A DNA stretch of 64,000 nucleotides, taken from assembly GCF_004193775.1 (NCBI RefSeq), contig NC_041021.1, forward strand, positions 34,235,718 to 34,299,717, read 5' to 3'. Positions within the stretch are counted from its first letter, which is position 1. Each line of letters starts with the position of its first letter. This DNA comes from Glycine soja (lineage: Eukaryota; Streptophyta; Magnoliopsida; Fabales; Fabaceae). Below, one piece after another: positions 45,549-57,571 of the stretch. The notes beneath the pieces were generated by a model, which was not told where the DNA came from, searched no databases, and saw nothing but the letters and a program-made list of their open reading frames with translations. A program made the position numbers and the translations under genes.

Positions 45549-46047
45549 TCTTCCACCTTCTCTGCATACAACATGCCAAAAAATAAATTGAACCATTACA
45601 CCACCCAAAAAGGACGAAAACACAAAAAATTGGGTATGGGAAGCAATGAGCATGTTGGAGAAGGCTCGGGAACACAAAAAAATTTAAACTTTTGTATTAA
45701 GGGCAGAACACCCAAAAAAATTTAAGTTTTTGTGTTTACGAACCTGTACTCATGGAGTTTTTGAGATAAAAATCGCAGCTTTAATGTATTCTTCCACCTT
45801 CTCTGAATACAACATGCCAAAAAATATATTGAACCATTACACCACCAAAAAATTAAAGGATGAAAACACAAAAAGATGGGTATAGGAAGCAATGAGCACG
45901 TTGGAGAAGGCTCAGGAACACAAAAAATTTTAAACTTTTGTATTGCGAGAAGTCAGAAATCAAATTAAAGACAGAATACCCAAAAAAATTTAAGCTTTTG
46001 TGTTTACGAACCTATACTCATGGAGTTTTTGAGATAAAAATCACAGG
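45549..46047. repeat. Roughly 245-bp tandem duplication
   Basis: 45549-45788 and 45789-46047 share TCTTCCACCTTCTCTG, AACATGCCAAAAAATA, AGCAATGAGCA and GAGTTTTTGAGATAAAAATC. The second copy has an extra insertion near 45945-45965. Confidence 0.88.
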
Positions 46048-46080
46048 AAGAAGAAGAAGAAGAAGAAGAAGAAGAAGAAG

Positions 46081-46110
<30 letters not shown>
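46046..46110. repeat. GAA microsatellite
   Basis: About 21 uninterrupted AAG/GAA units at the end of the duplicated segment; a shorter run lies at 46428-46447. The poly-Arg and poly-Leu frames over it are artefacts. Confidence 0.95.
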
Positions 46111-46111
<1 letters not shown>

Positions 46112-46462
46112 GATAGAAAGGGGTCAGTGCACAAATGAAAAAAAAAACATACGGGTTTGACAGTAAAAATGAGCAATAAGGAAGTAAAAAAGGAACGGAT
46201 GGAAGGGAAGACATACCCACAAAGGTCAACAGAACAAAAAACCACAAAATAAAAAATGCATATAGAAATAGAGAAGGGAAGACGTACCTCGAAAATGCAA
46301 AATGCACTTCAGTGACATCGGAGCCGCATTTGAGAAAAAAATTGCAGTTTTAGTTAGAAAGGAAGTACCTTGTAGAGGAAACACACGTCTTCTACCATTG
46401 TAGTTCAACAGAGAGAAAGAGAAGAACAAAAGAAGAAGAAGAAGAAGTGAGAGAAAGGGGTC

Positions 46463-46622
46463 AGCGCATAATGGAGAGAAACGAAAATGGAAGATGGAGA
46501 GGATGCAAATGTCAGTGAAAAAGAATGGAGAGGAACAAAAATGGAAGATGGAGAGGGATGCAAATGTCAATGAAGAGGAATGCAGAGGATCGAAAATGGA
46601 AGATGGAGAGGATGCAAACGTC
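46463..46622. repeat. Roughly 54-bp tandem repeat, three copies
   Basis: AAAATGGAAGATGGAGAG followed by GATGCAAATGTCA recurs three times in direct order. Confidence 0.85.
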
Positions 46623-46919
46623 ATCTGAGAAGCAAATTCAAAATCAAACGTATTTGGAAAATGCAAACAATTAATGGTGCCCGTCGATAATTGTGCCACA
46701 ATTACTGGACGACAGGTACAAATGACCGAAATTGTGCCACAATTAATGGACAACGGAAAAAAATGGAAATACGAAGGGAAGTGGAGAAGCTTTTTGCAGT
46801 GCGAGAAATGAAGGGAAATAAAAAATAAATACTTGGGCAGGAAATGAAGGGTTTCAGCCATTGCGACACGTGGCCACTGGATAGGCAATCAGGACCTTGT
46901 TTGTATAAGAGATAGAGAT

Positions 46920-47066
46920 AAGCATTGAGCACTTCTTATGAACCAATTAATGCCATGCAAATTGAAACCCACTACTCGACCAAGTGGCATACGGCCCACT
47001 AATGTTGATGCCCTAAACTTTGCAATACATGACACCAAATGGGTTGCACCAATCGATCAACAATAA
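46920..47066. repeat. Left half of a sequence paralogous to 59555-59780
   Basis: GAAACCCACTACTCGACC and CCAAATGGGTTGCACCAAT match the copy at about 59588-59685. The continuation of the paralogy is found at 57603-57690, on the far side of the MULE, so the MULE is inserted into one copy of a duplicated sequence. Confidence 0.8.
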
Positions 47067-47075
47067 AAAGAAAAA

Positions 47076-47127
47076 GAGTGTTGCTAGGTGCATCCAACCT
47101 TTTTGTTGGTGCACCTAGCAGTTCATG
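47076..47127. repeat. Left MULE terminus, foldback structure
   Basis: TGCTAGGTGCATCCAAC (47082) and GTTGGTGCACCTAGCA (47106) form a near-perfect inverted repeat around a loop of about 6-7 bases. The outer 14 bases GAGTGTTGCTAGGT match the right end. Confidence 0.85.
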
Positions 47128-47201
47128 TAAAAAGACGTTTGTACCCCTAGCTTAATTTTATTTAGAAAAAACGCTTCAGTCTCTCTGCCTCCCTCCCTCC
47201 C

Positions 47202-49733
47202 GTGTTAGCCTTCTTCCTCCTCCATCCCACCATTTTTTCTTCTTCTTCCTCACCTGAACTGCTTTTGTTCTTCTTCCTCACCCATCACCTCACCTCACCC
47301 GTGTTCTTGCTCCTCACCTCACCCTCGTCTCAAAAAAGCTTCACCCAGCGTCGTCATCCTCCACGCCGCGTTTGTTCTCCGCTGAGCATCGTCTTCTTCC
47401 TCTGCGTTGGGAGTCCCTGTTCTGCAACCGCGCCTCCATTGGTGTTGAGTAGCCCAGGCAAATTAAGGGTGGTGTTCTCCCTCCGCACGTCGGCATTGTC
47501 AAGGTAAGCAGCGTTTTCTCTTCCTTTTCCGGCGTTTGTAGTTGATCCGTATAGGCTTATAGGTGATCTGTAAGTAGTAGTTTGCAGTAAAGAAGCTTAC
47601 GGATCAAGTTGATCCGTCAGTTTCTTCAACACCTTACAGATCAACTTGATCCGTAAGCTTCAATTTTAATTTTTAAAATTGGCAAATATTTGATAAATAG
47701 TGACTTTTTTTGAAATTAGGATTTAGGGTTAGTTGATTAAGTCTATAATAGTTTGAAATTTGGGGGATTATGTGTAGAATACAATAACATTTGAATTTGG
47801 TGTCTTTTTGTTCTGAAATTTGCAGCTTACTCATCAAGGTTCTTTCTTTCTCACAAGGTGTTAGTTACACGAATTCTCAGGTAACTCTGCTCTCTTTGTT
47901 TCATGCTATCTTCCCTTTCTTTGCACTTCTACGCTATCAATGTTGAATATTAAATGAAGGAGCTAAGGTGTTTGTTTGAACCCTGAATTGTAAGTACTTT
48001 ATATATTATAGACTTTCTTTTTCCAACATTGAGTATTACTTTGGTAGAAGATTAAATAATACCTCTAATTTGGATCATTCTTATTAGATTGCTGTCACAA
48101 TTTGCTTTGTCAATTTAGCAAGAGCATTGGTAACTGTGATGTTGTATATTATAATCTTGGAACCTATTGGGACTTTTTTGGTTTGAATTAAAGTTTACTA
48201 TGCATACTACATTTTATTTGTTTCTATTTTAATTGTTATCATTCAATTTTGAGGGTTAATGGTTGAAAAACCACCTTATAAGTGGAGTTAATGGTTGCAT
48301 ATGTGTTCCATTTTGTTCCCTTTCCTAACTATTCCCTTCATCAAAGCATGCTCTAAAGTATCAATCGTGAATCATTCATGATCATGAATGACAACAAAAC
48401 ATGACATAACCTATAGATCCAATGCAAAAATGTGGCAACATTCCCATAACCACAATGCACACTACAATTTTAACCTATACATCCAATGGCACTTCAAAAA
48501 CTAAGGAGTGTCACCAGAGTCAAAGAATTAGGACAAAGTACTCACAAACTAAGGAAACCGACATTGTTCCAACAACAATACTGGTCTAGGGGGACTACTA
48601 TTATAAATGTATCTTAGGCCTATATCCTCCTAGATACGTCATCTCAATAGTTGGCAAGACGTAGATAGCCGACATCATTACCTTCTCAGAAATGAGAGCT
48701 TACCTGATTAGTCACGTGTTCTTAGCGGTTTCTCCCACCAAATCATCCCTATAAAAGGCTTCCACTCGAAGGCTTGAGCTAACTTCAACTAATGCCAGAT
48801 ATACACAAGGTCTAGTTCAAGAGAAATCATAAGATCAAGTCTTTATCTTCCTCTTTCGCCCTCTCCATCGAATGCGACCGAAGCGGGCCTATGCTGCTAT
48901 GCTGGAAGCCTACTTCTATCACCCTTACAAAACAACTTTTAAATAATTTCCATTGTAAATTACCATTTTAGGAGCTTTCACTTGAAACATATATATTACA
49001 TACTATCAACATGAGTAGCTTTTCGTTAAATATATTAACATTGGGTTTGATAAATTTCTAATTTTCTAAAATTTCTAAAAAAATACACATTTAAACTAAA
49101 CTTTTCAAATACATAAATGAGGTAAATTTAATTTCTTAATTATTGTGACCTTTAATTCACCATACCACTAGGTAATCGCATATGAGGTATTGTTTGTTTG
49201 GCATTATTCTAAGCTTCACAATTTAGTCCTTAATAGGCGCATTAGAGGGTTACAAAATAAAGGTGTTTATAAACTATTCTTGGCCTCGACTTCTAAGTAA
49301 TGTAGAACTTTAAGTTGTATCGGAATAGTAAAAGATGCCAATTTTTTGACTTTAAGTCTGCTACACCATTAAGGTAACTGAATATAGGGTATTGTTCGTT
49401 TTGACATTTGTCTAAGTGATAATGATTGCACAATATTAAATTTTCCTTGCCAAACCATGCATATTAATGGTTGCGCAATATTTGTCTTGTTCACCCTCAA
49501 ACCAATGACACGTAAGCATAAAAAATCTTAAGTCAGCATAACAGTCTAAATCAATTATGTCATTGATTGCTCTATAATAAGTGTTACACCTAAATAATTG
49601 ACTGAATGACAGCCCTACAGTCAATGAAATCCTAACAACTTGCATGACTTTGAGTCAATGAAATTTGTGTTAGACCAACGAAATTTGAGTGAATGAAATC
49701 AGTGATGGAATTTGCGGTAGACATTTGTAGATC
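47202..49733. other. MULE left non-coding region
   Basis: A pyrimidine-rich 5'-UTR-like stretch (47180-47510) is followed by two copies of the 19-bp palindrome (47599-47617 and 47636-47654), then AT-rich DNA. The 101-codon frame in the pyrimidine-rich part is compositional and not accepted as a gene. Around 48560-48950 the sequence is less AT-rich, with a TATA-like box, and may be a small LTR or promoter fragment. Confidence 0.45.
47599..47654. repeat. Subterminal 19-bp palindromes, left pair
   Basis: ACGGATCAAGTTGATCCGT at 47599-47617 and ACAGATCAACTTGATCCGT at 47636-47654. Each is a palindrome centred on AAGTT or AACTT. Confidence 0.9.
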
Positions 49734-51892
49734 ATGGTTAGGACCAGAGGATTAGGTTGTGCCTTAGGTCATGTTACTGGCAGAGGTATGGGCAGAGGAG
49801 ATCATGATGATTCCAATGATGTTCCACAGCGTCGATGGCCTACCGCATCCACACGCAGGCAACGAGTACCTATAACTACTGCGGACGATGAGCCAGTGGT
49901 CCCTGCGACAAAGGCTGACGGAGCTTCGATTGTGGCTAAGGTATATGTGGATGAGCCAATGGCAGGAGGTGACGTACAGGACACTGGAGCAGACACTCTT
50001 GCAGACGCAAGCGCACAGGCTGCTGAGGATGAGCCTGAGAGATTTTTGGGTGGTCTGAGCGACCCATCTGTGTTGACCGAGTATGTAGATCACGTTACAG
50101 GCAGCGTATGGACAGAAGAGGTATTTATAATATTGAATTTTAGTTAGTTGTTAATTATACTTTATCATTGAAATTTGTTTTCCTTTAAAAGATGATGTTA
50201 ACGAATTATATGTTCCTTTATACTTCAATTCAGGAGCGTCCTGAGTTAAAGTTATCCTCTCACGGGAGGAAGGTGCACAGTTTAGGCAGGCCTATCCTTG
50301 CCATTGAGGGGCTAGTTGCTGGGACAGGACTAAGTCCTCTGATCGTGTGTTCGATAGACATTGGAGATCGGGGACTTTTGTCATCGTTTGTCGAGCGGTG
50401 GCACTAGGAGACTTCTAGTTTCCATCTCCCTGTGGGAGAGGTGACGATCACGCTAGACGACGTCACGTCTCTTCTGCATCTGCCCGTGCTTGGCGACTTG
50501 CATGCCTTTCAGCCCATGCATGTGGATGATGCTGTACAGATGCTGGTGGAGTTATTAATGGTCACTACAGAGGTTGCCAAGGCTGAGACAGGGCAGTGTC
50601 ATGGACCGTACGTACGCATGCAATGGGTAGGTGATATCTATGAGTATCGATACCAGGCAGGACATTGGACAACTACAGCTCACGCGTTTCTTCTTCATCT
50701 TCTGGGTTGCACTCTTTTCGCTAACAAGAGTGCAACCCATGTTCATGTTGTGTTTTTGGAGGCCCTTCGTGACCTCGGTCAGACTGGGAGGTACGCCTTG
50801 GGAGTAGTTGTGCTGGGCATATGTACGACCACCTGAATGATGCTTCTATCAGCACCAGCCGACAGCTTGGTGGTTACATCACGCTATTGCAGGTAACAAA
50901 CATGTTTTGGATTCGTTGAGGTTCAACAATGTTTAACTTGAAATTTTTTTAGACTTTCATTATTAATTTTTATGATTTTCATGTTACCTCTGTAGTGCTG
51001 GATATACAAGCACTTTCCCTTAGTGGCGGAGTCCACTGCTGATCCGAACTACGGTGAGGATTCACCACGTGCCTATAAGTGGATTGCTACGAAGAAGACC
51101 GTGAAGAGCATACGTACACCGACATATAGGGAGCGCCTGGACCGACCCTAGATTTCGGATTTCTGTTGGATCCCATATGGGGAGCACCAACTGGTCCGGG
51201 ACTTCCATATGATTTCATGCTATTCCGGTCTTCTATGTTGGGGGCCCATTGCTGTGTATTATCGACCAGAGAGGGTCATGCGACAGTTTGGATACACCCA
51301 GACCATTCCTGCTCCGCCCGTTGATTCATGGGTGTCATTTGATGATATACACGACAAGTGGATGCACTAATTGGACCATATGGTTGCAGCAGGTGGCATC
51401 TGCGTTGTGCCTGGGCAGTGTGCAACGACTACAGGGACTGGTTCTTCCACATTTCGCATCCATTCATGACACCAGGCCAGCCATCAGATCCTCAGGCAGA
51501 TGGTCATGCTACACAGCCCAGAGTTGCCCCTCAAGATCCAGACACAGATGTCCATCCGGTCACGGAGCCAGCAGCACTATCAACATCGGTTTCGACATCT
51601 GCAATCGATGTCGACGAGCCGAGACATGCAGTGGTAAGTGTTACTAATAATTTACGTCATTTGCGTCAATTTTTTCATAATAATTTGTCTAATTTGTTTG
51701 TTTTGTATTTAATAGGAAGCTTGCTATGCGATTGTAGAGAGGTTGGAGTGCCATTTCAACCTAGGGGTGATCACACCAGGCACATTGACACATGAGGTGA
51801 TCGAAGAATGTCTCAGGATTGCCAGGAGTGTCACACAAGATCAGCTAGTATATGTTAGGTCTCGACGCAGGCGGCGCACGGATCAGTCGTAG
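49734..51892 (+). pseudogene. Plant mobile domain (PMD/MAIN-like) protein, MULE-borne
   Basis: Four exons are inferred from splice sites: 49734-50120, 50234-50892, 50996-51633 and 51716-51892. The protein begins MVRTRGLGCALGHVTGRGMG with an acidic low-complexity linker, then the PMD core: LSSHGRKVHSLGRPILAIEG, HLPVGEVTITLDDVTSLLHL, GHWTTTAHAFLLHLLGCTLF. It ends THEVIEECLRIARSVTQDQL...RSRRRRRTDQS. This domain is found in MAIN/MAIL1 and the PP7-long-form homologs and is often carried by plant transposons. A TAG at 50405-50407 and frameshifts near 50812 and in exon 3 (about 51367) break it. No phosphatase domain is present. Confidence 0.88.
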
Positions 51893-52849
51893 TTTATTTA
51901 CACATTTTATATTGAAATTCGATGTATATACATTTATTGTACTTGAACTTATTTCATTAGTAATGTTAATTTTATTTATTTCCATTTTTGTTGTTCAAAG
52001 ACCTTGGTCAATCTTTACAAAGTTTAATGAACAAAAATAATAAATATGGAAAATATTATAGTATAAAATTATTATAAATTCTAAAAAAAATATGTTTTAT
52101 ATAATTTTAATTATGTAAAAAAAATTATTCTATATTAAAATAAATCTATATAATTTATTTTCAAATTGAATTTAATTTATTTTCAACCATAGAAAAACTA
52201 TGTGTTTTAGTCTCTGTTTCTACTTACGGCTCTACTTTTACATTGATGAATTTATTCTTTAAATTTTTAAAAATATGATGAAATATTAGAAATGAAAGAC
52301 TAAATTCACATATTTTAAAGTTTAAAAATCAAATTCATTGATAAAATAATATAGGAATAAACAAAATATATTGAAAACACTTCTTTTTTCCCCAAAATCA
52401 TATGTATGTATAAATTTATTTTTAAAATTTTAAGGGAATGACCCTATAGCATGGTTAAACAAAATGAAAGGGTTAATATTATATTATATAGAAGAAAAAT
52501 GTATGAAAGTAGAAGAGTTATTTGAATACGTTCAATAGTTGAAGCATTATACATTATATTAAATTAATAATTGACTCATATAATTTATTTATTTTCTTGA
52601 TTTCCATATTTTGCATCAGAGTTAAATATACTTTGTTAAATATTTTTAATCATTAAATTATTTTTAATTTATGACAAAATATATTTTAATTAAATTTTAA
52701 TTTTATAGTAGTTTCTTTAAAAAAATGAACTACTCGAGTTTAAATAATTTGTCTAATTGTAATCTTTACAATTAATTGTTATTTTTCGTTTGTTGTAGTT
52801 GTTTTTTTTTATATTTAAAATAAATTTGCAACACCGACAAAAAAGTAAT

Positions 52850-53737
52850 AGTAGAAATAAAATTTAACAGAGAACAACAAGTCGTCTTCCATTTCCAGAA
52901 AAACAAAAAAAGAATGATTATGTGATACATGAATTCAAACAGTACATTATCTTCAACATAGTCGAACAAAATTAAAATTTCTATTAGTCCAATCTTTTTC
53001 CAATAGTTAGACTCAATTAATACCTTTATCACATCATCGTTGGTTTTGATTCAATTATTTCGAATTTGATAACTTTTTCTAAATACTCATGATGACTTGG
53101 TTTCCCAAAAAACAATCGCCTTACCGTTTGTGTTTCATGAATACCATAAGGGGAAATCACATGTGGCGCAACTTGCTTGATCAAATCCTTCAGTTCATTC
53201 ATGTTACATCCGAAAGGAATGTCAAACTTTTTGAGATTTTTTTCCTGTGAACGAGTAACCAACAAACTCATTTTGGCGTGACATGTTCCACCTCCCATTG
53301 TAATATAGCAGGGCATCATGAGTAGGGGTCATAGTGGCTTGAAGTAAGTTTAAAATACCATTTGGTGTTCTAGCAATGTTACATAATAACTCAATCGGAC
53401 CAACAAACGAAAATTGATGATTACACATTAACATTGTGTTAACATCAGCATCATTTTTCAATTGCATACATTGAAACCGAAATTGATTACCTGCATATGT
53501 GAAAGGCTGCCAGTAGTAAATTTCATCCAAAAATTGTTTGTCTGTTAGCTTAAGGGTATTATGTATTCTGGTTTTTAACATTTGAAAATCTCAACCATTT
53601 GGTACTCGAATGGGAACTGGAGTGGAAGCTTGAAAACAAACACCACTGTCATTGTGAACAATGGATTCATTTGGAAAAATAAAACCTAATGTGGAGTTCA
53701 CAATTGTCTGATTGTTTGTCTCTCCCAAGAATGCCAT
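52850..53737 (-). pseudogene. MULE accessory protein of unknown function
   Basis: From ATG 53737 the frame reads MAFLGETNNQTIVNSTLGFI, then IRVPNG, a stop (TGA at 53591-53593), and continues MLKTRIHNTLKLTDKQFLDE, CMQLKNDADVNTMLMCNHQF, ALLYYNGRWNM. After frameshifts near 53240 and 53035 come KKFDIPFGCNMNELKDLIKQ and VIKVLIESNYWKKIGLIEIL. The GRW-x(n)-FVGYSFTG and IPF...ELK...I segments resemble the N-terminal region of MuDR-type plant transposase proteins. No catalytic motif is visible. It lies downstream of, and on the same strand as, the transposase gene. Confidence 0.6.
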
Positions 53738-54151
53738 AGTTTTTTGTAAGAGTTGGGTTACAACTGAAACTTGTGGTTTTTTACAGTGTTAGGCGGTGTC
53801 ATATATATAGATGAGTTTTAATATCAGTGCTGCATTTTTAAAAAATTAAAAATATGCGTGCACATGCTTTCTTTATGTGTTGTCAACTACACCAATGACG
53901 TGACACACTTTATCTTGCATCAGATTTGCATGTGTAGTCATGTTGTCATGTCACGCACTTTATGTTAACTCAGACAACAATTTATCATACATGCATTTTC
54001 ACAATGTGTTGTCAACTCAGACAACAATATATCATACATGTTTTTTTAGAATTAAGTAATAATTTTGTTATGGACGTAACAAATATACAAAGACACATAA
54101 ATGTAAAGTGAAAATCTAATTCAAAATGATAAGTAAATATAAATTACATGT

Positions 54152-54903
54152 TCAATAATCATTTATGTCAACATAGTCTCTCTTGAACATCATGAATCTC
54201 TTGTAATGTTGCATTCTGCTAATACATAGAGTTGGTCACTGCTTTGTCTAAGGATGACAATTGCTAGACCATAACAATGCTACAGGCGGTAAATGACAAC
54301 GTTCTTTTAAATAAACTTATTGTACATGCGAAAAATGTGTTAACTCAATCCTACAAAACTCATTGCATAAATATAAAAAAACACTTCATATCTATAATGT
54401 ACCTCAACAAAATGATTGTCATACACATGATCGATACAAATTATATGATGCAATGACAAATTTGCTAGCGGTTGACTTCTAAGAGAAAAGAATGTCATGC
54501 TTTGTTGTTTAGACAAGGATACAATGATTACAATGTATCTTGATGCAATGACATGTCCCATGTTCGTTATATCCACCCACTTATCCATAGTCACCTAAAT
54601 GAAACAAATATACACGTCAAACTTAATTGTAAAGTTAAGTATTAAAAAGCAAAAACATAACTTATATACCTTGGTTAACCCATCAACATGTAGTGACATC
54701 CTTAATTCCTCAAATTTCTCCATGCCACCAAAGAGCCAGGTATAGTCTTCTGAGAATTTCCCAAGTTCTTTAAGAAGTTGGTAGCGGACCACCAACCGAG
54801 AGTCTTCACCCATACCTAATAAACCGACAATCAACCGATGTCCACAGTTACCATCAGCTTTGACATCAACAATCTTATCAATGAAGTCGTGCATAAATGG
54901 CTA
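54152..54903 (-). pseudogene. OTU-like cysteine protease domain at the end of the transposase frame
   Basis: Three exonic pieces are visible: 54900-54672 (FMHDFIDKIVDVKADGNCGH...DGLTK), 54592-54405 (VTMDKWVDITNMGHVIASRY...HVYDNHFVE) and about 54290-54152 (CHLPPVALLWSSNCHP...MMFKRDYVDINDY). The OTU family needs D-G-N-C around the nucleophile Cys and a later His. Both DGNC and the D-H-V-Y-x-N-H-F segment are present, so the active-site residues survive while the reading frame does not. Known OTU proteins remove ubiquitin. A role for one in transposition is inference. Confidence 0.8.
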
Positions 54904-57117
54904 AAACTGATACAACATGGGCATCATCGTTCTTCGATTTGGTTGCTCAGAGGATGATGCAGTACGCCTCACCGATGAATTGCTATTTTGGATAGATTCA
55001 AAGGCATCTACATACTCCCAGTAAGATGGATCGCGCTTTGTTGACCTTGGGTTCCTGCTCATTGTTTTCTTCAGTGTCCCCTTTGTGTTAACCTTTGCTA
55101 AAGGAGGACACATCGAATTTTGATCAGGGTATGCAATTTCCCAAAGTTTAGTCTTCAGAGTAAACTTGCCACAAACATCAAGTTCTTCGAATCTTTTGGA
55201 TATTGTTTCTATTTCTGCCTTGATGCTCACTTCGGGCTCAGATAACCCTTGGTCTGAAAAAATTAGTCTCCTCCAAAACATATGGATTGAATCCAGTGGG
55301 ATGCAACCACCAACATATTTGGATAGCTCACAAGCACAAGGAAGACCAAGCGTGGTTCTCACCACACAACCACAACTTGAAGGATTCTTGCCAGCATAGT
55401 CAACACGCTTTAATTCAGCAGCAATCTGATTTAAAAGCATACCTTGAAACCATTCCAAGAAGCCTCCTGATAAGGTTTTTTGAAGACATGTCCAACGATA
55501 TGTGTACTTGTTTCAAATGATGAAAATCTCCGTGTGCTGCAACGTAATCATCTTGTTCATGGCATCCTACACACTGCATAAGTCTCCAAGGCTATTTTGT
55601 AACAATCTTTTTAAAGATAAGTGAGCATATTCAACCCTACATTTCAAATACACAAAAACAAAAAATATATATAATAATACAATTCCATCAATTCATCAAC
55701 GTTAATAGAAATAGTTGAACAATTTCATACCTGTTTGTTGTTGTGTTTCCTAAGTGCATCACCTTATTAGTCTAGGCAGAAACAAATATTTCCTTGTGTG
55801 GTATTATCTAGGTTTCCTTGACATAGTCAACAAACATTGGCCAAGGTGAGCAAGCCATTTCGAACTTCTTCAGGCATTCATCAAATTGTTATTTTGAAGG
55901 ACAATCAGTCAAACATCCCCAACAATCCATGACATAATCTCAAGCATTTTTTTGCCCAATTAATGATTTACATTTGGCCTTCACATTTTTGTTTATGTGA
56001 AAGCTGCACAACAAATTTATACAATCAGGGAATACAACCTTCACTGCATTCATCAATGCTTGGTCTCTGTTAGTGACAATAACTCCAGGGAGGGCATCAC
56101 GCTTTAAAAAAAGGCCTCGGAAGCGTTGTAAAGCCCAGACCACATTATTAACGCATTCACACTCCACATATGCAAAACTAGCAGAGAATGTCATCCCAGT
56201 CGGTGTCACCCCAACAAAATCGAGCAGTGAGAGTCTGTACCGATTTGTTTTGTAGGTGTTGTCTATCAAAAACACCAAATTACATGCGTTGACTAACTTC
56301 ATTGCATCAGGGTGACACCAAAAGATATCACGAACCACGTCTTCATCCTTTATTCAGTGCCAATGAATATACTGATCACGTTCAAGAAGCTTTATCAGAT
56401 GTTGCATTTCAATATCGCTTCCTCTTATGGAAGAACGTAATGCACTTCTTGCATTGTATATCTGTTTAATGGTCGTACAACTATTGGCATTGTGTTCCTT
56501 CAGAGTTAGCAGGATGTTTCTTGACTTCACCGTGGACTTCGTCATATCAGCAATAAGTATTTTTTTCAACTTTAGTCAATCCCTCCGCATATGGATGTCC
56601 AACTAATGAGTTGGCCAATTCATGATTATGTACTCCACAAATCAACTTCACCATCCAGCCTTCTCCTCCAACCACTGGCTTGCAACGAAGCTTGAAGGGA
56701 CACCCACATTTCCTAGTCCTAGTGTCTCTTCTGATAAATTCTTTTTTCCTACACCTATATTCGTCACTCCTTTCACAGCCAATTAACACAAACGAAGTTC
56801 TTCCTCTACTACATGTGTTTATGTCTGACCTTATAATCACCGCCACAAATCCGTTTTCATGAGCAACGGATCGAGCCCACTGCAAAACATCCTCTCGATT
56901 GTCAAACACCTACAAAGCAATCCACATAATTTAAGTTTTCTACCAGTATTTATTTTATTAAATCACTCACAAACATGAACATTATAACTTAAGAAGTATT
57001 GAACGCATAGGAACAATCAACATGTGGTTCATTCGCACCACATGCTTCTTCATTTTGATAATCCATATCTGCTTCTTCAGACATTATACTTTCATATATC
57101 TACTGATCTTCGTTCAT
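54152..57117 (-). pseudogene. MULE transposase with SWIM finger and C-terminal OTU protease domain
   Basis: Exon 1 is 57117-56989 (MNEDQ, stop, then an acidic stretch). Next follows a FAR1-like zinc domain (VLQWARSVAHENGFVAVIIR...KCGCPFKLRC...VHNHE, 56912-56560). Then comes the MULE catalytic domain (FLIDNTYKTNRYRLSLLDFV; VIVTNRDQALMNAV; LLCSFHINKNVKAKCKSLIG, 56340-55940). A SWIM-type CXCX(n)CXC segment follows (CGCVVRTTLGLPCAC, about 55370). An OTU protease domain completes it (DVKADGNCGHRLIVGLLG at about 54870; IICIDHVYDNHFVEV at about 54430). The stop between the SWIM part and the OTU part is a single TAG at 54901-54903. There are at least eight stops, many at expected Trp codons, and a frameshift near 56560. 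Family members show VTDRD where this copy has VTNRD. Confidence 0.85.
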
Positions 57118-57218
57118 CTAACCAACTCAAATAAAAAATTACCATACAAACAAATTACTAATTAAAAAAAGGAAATTTAATTAAAAAACCATAAAATTTT
57201 ATAAAAAAAATTACTCTT

Positions 57219-57303
57219 ACGGATCAAGTTGATCCGTAAAAGATTTACGGATCAACTTGATCCGTAATAAGATTTTATCAACCTACAGATCAAGTTGATC
57301 CGT
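57219..57303. repeat. Subterminal 19-bp palindromes, right triplet
   Basis: ACGGATCAAGTTGATCCGT at 57219-57237, ACGGATCAACTTGATCCGT at 57247-57265 and ACAGATCAAGTTGATCCGT at 57285-57303, followed by a half site CTGATCCGTAC. The same motif occurs twice near the left end. Confidence 0.92.
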
Positions 57304-57571
57304 AACTGATCCGTACGTCCCCGACAGAGGCACCACCATCTGCATACCTCGTATGCCGCTGCCGACCACCACAACGCTCAACACCGGTACCTTCACCTTC
57401 ACTGCACCTAACCATTCACAATGAACCGACGAACCAGAGACAATACCACACCAAAAACAAAAAATGAGAGAAACAGAAGCAACGAAAATGGCGTGCAGTG
57501 CATTTCCAGGAAAAATAAACGTTTATAATGAAGAAAGAAGCCAAGGGCATTTTTGCCATTTAAAAAAATTG

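Noticed and set aside
45938..46138. Frame with a long poly-Arg run
   Set aside because: It is a translation of the GAA/AAG microsatellite.
46226..46888. Minus-strand frame of 220 codons, Phe/Leu/Ser-rich
   Set aside because: It is the antisense of purine-rich tandem repeats and a GAA microsatellite; composition alone keeps it open and no domain is visible.
47202..47507. 101-codon plus-strand frame at the MULE left end
   Set aside because: It is a pyrimidine-rich 5'-UTR-like region with low-complexity Ser/Leu/Pro translation and no motif.
48560..48960. A separate LTR inserted in the MULE
   Set aside because: Only a TATA-like box and balanced composition support it; no TG/CA ends with matching duplication were found.
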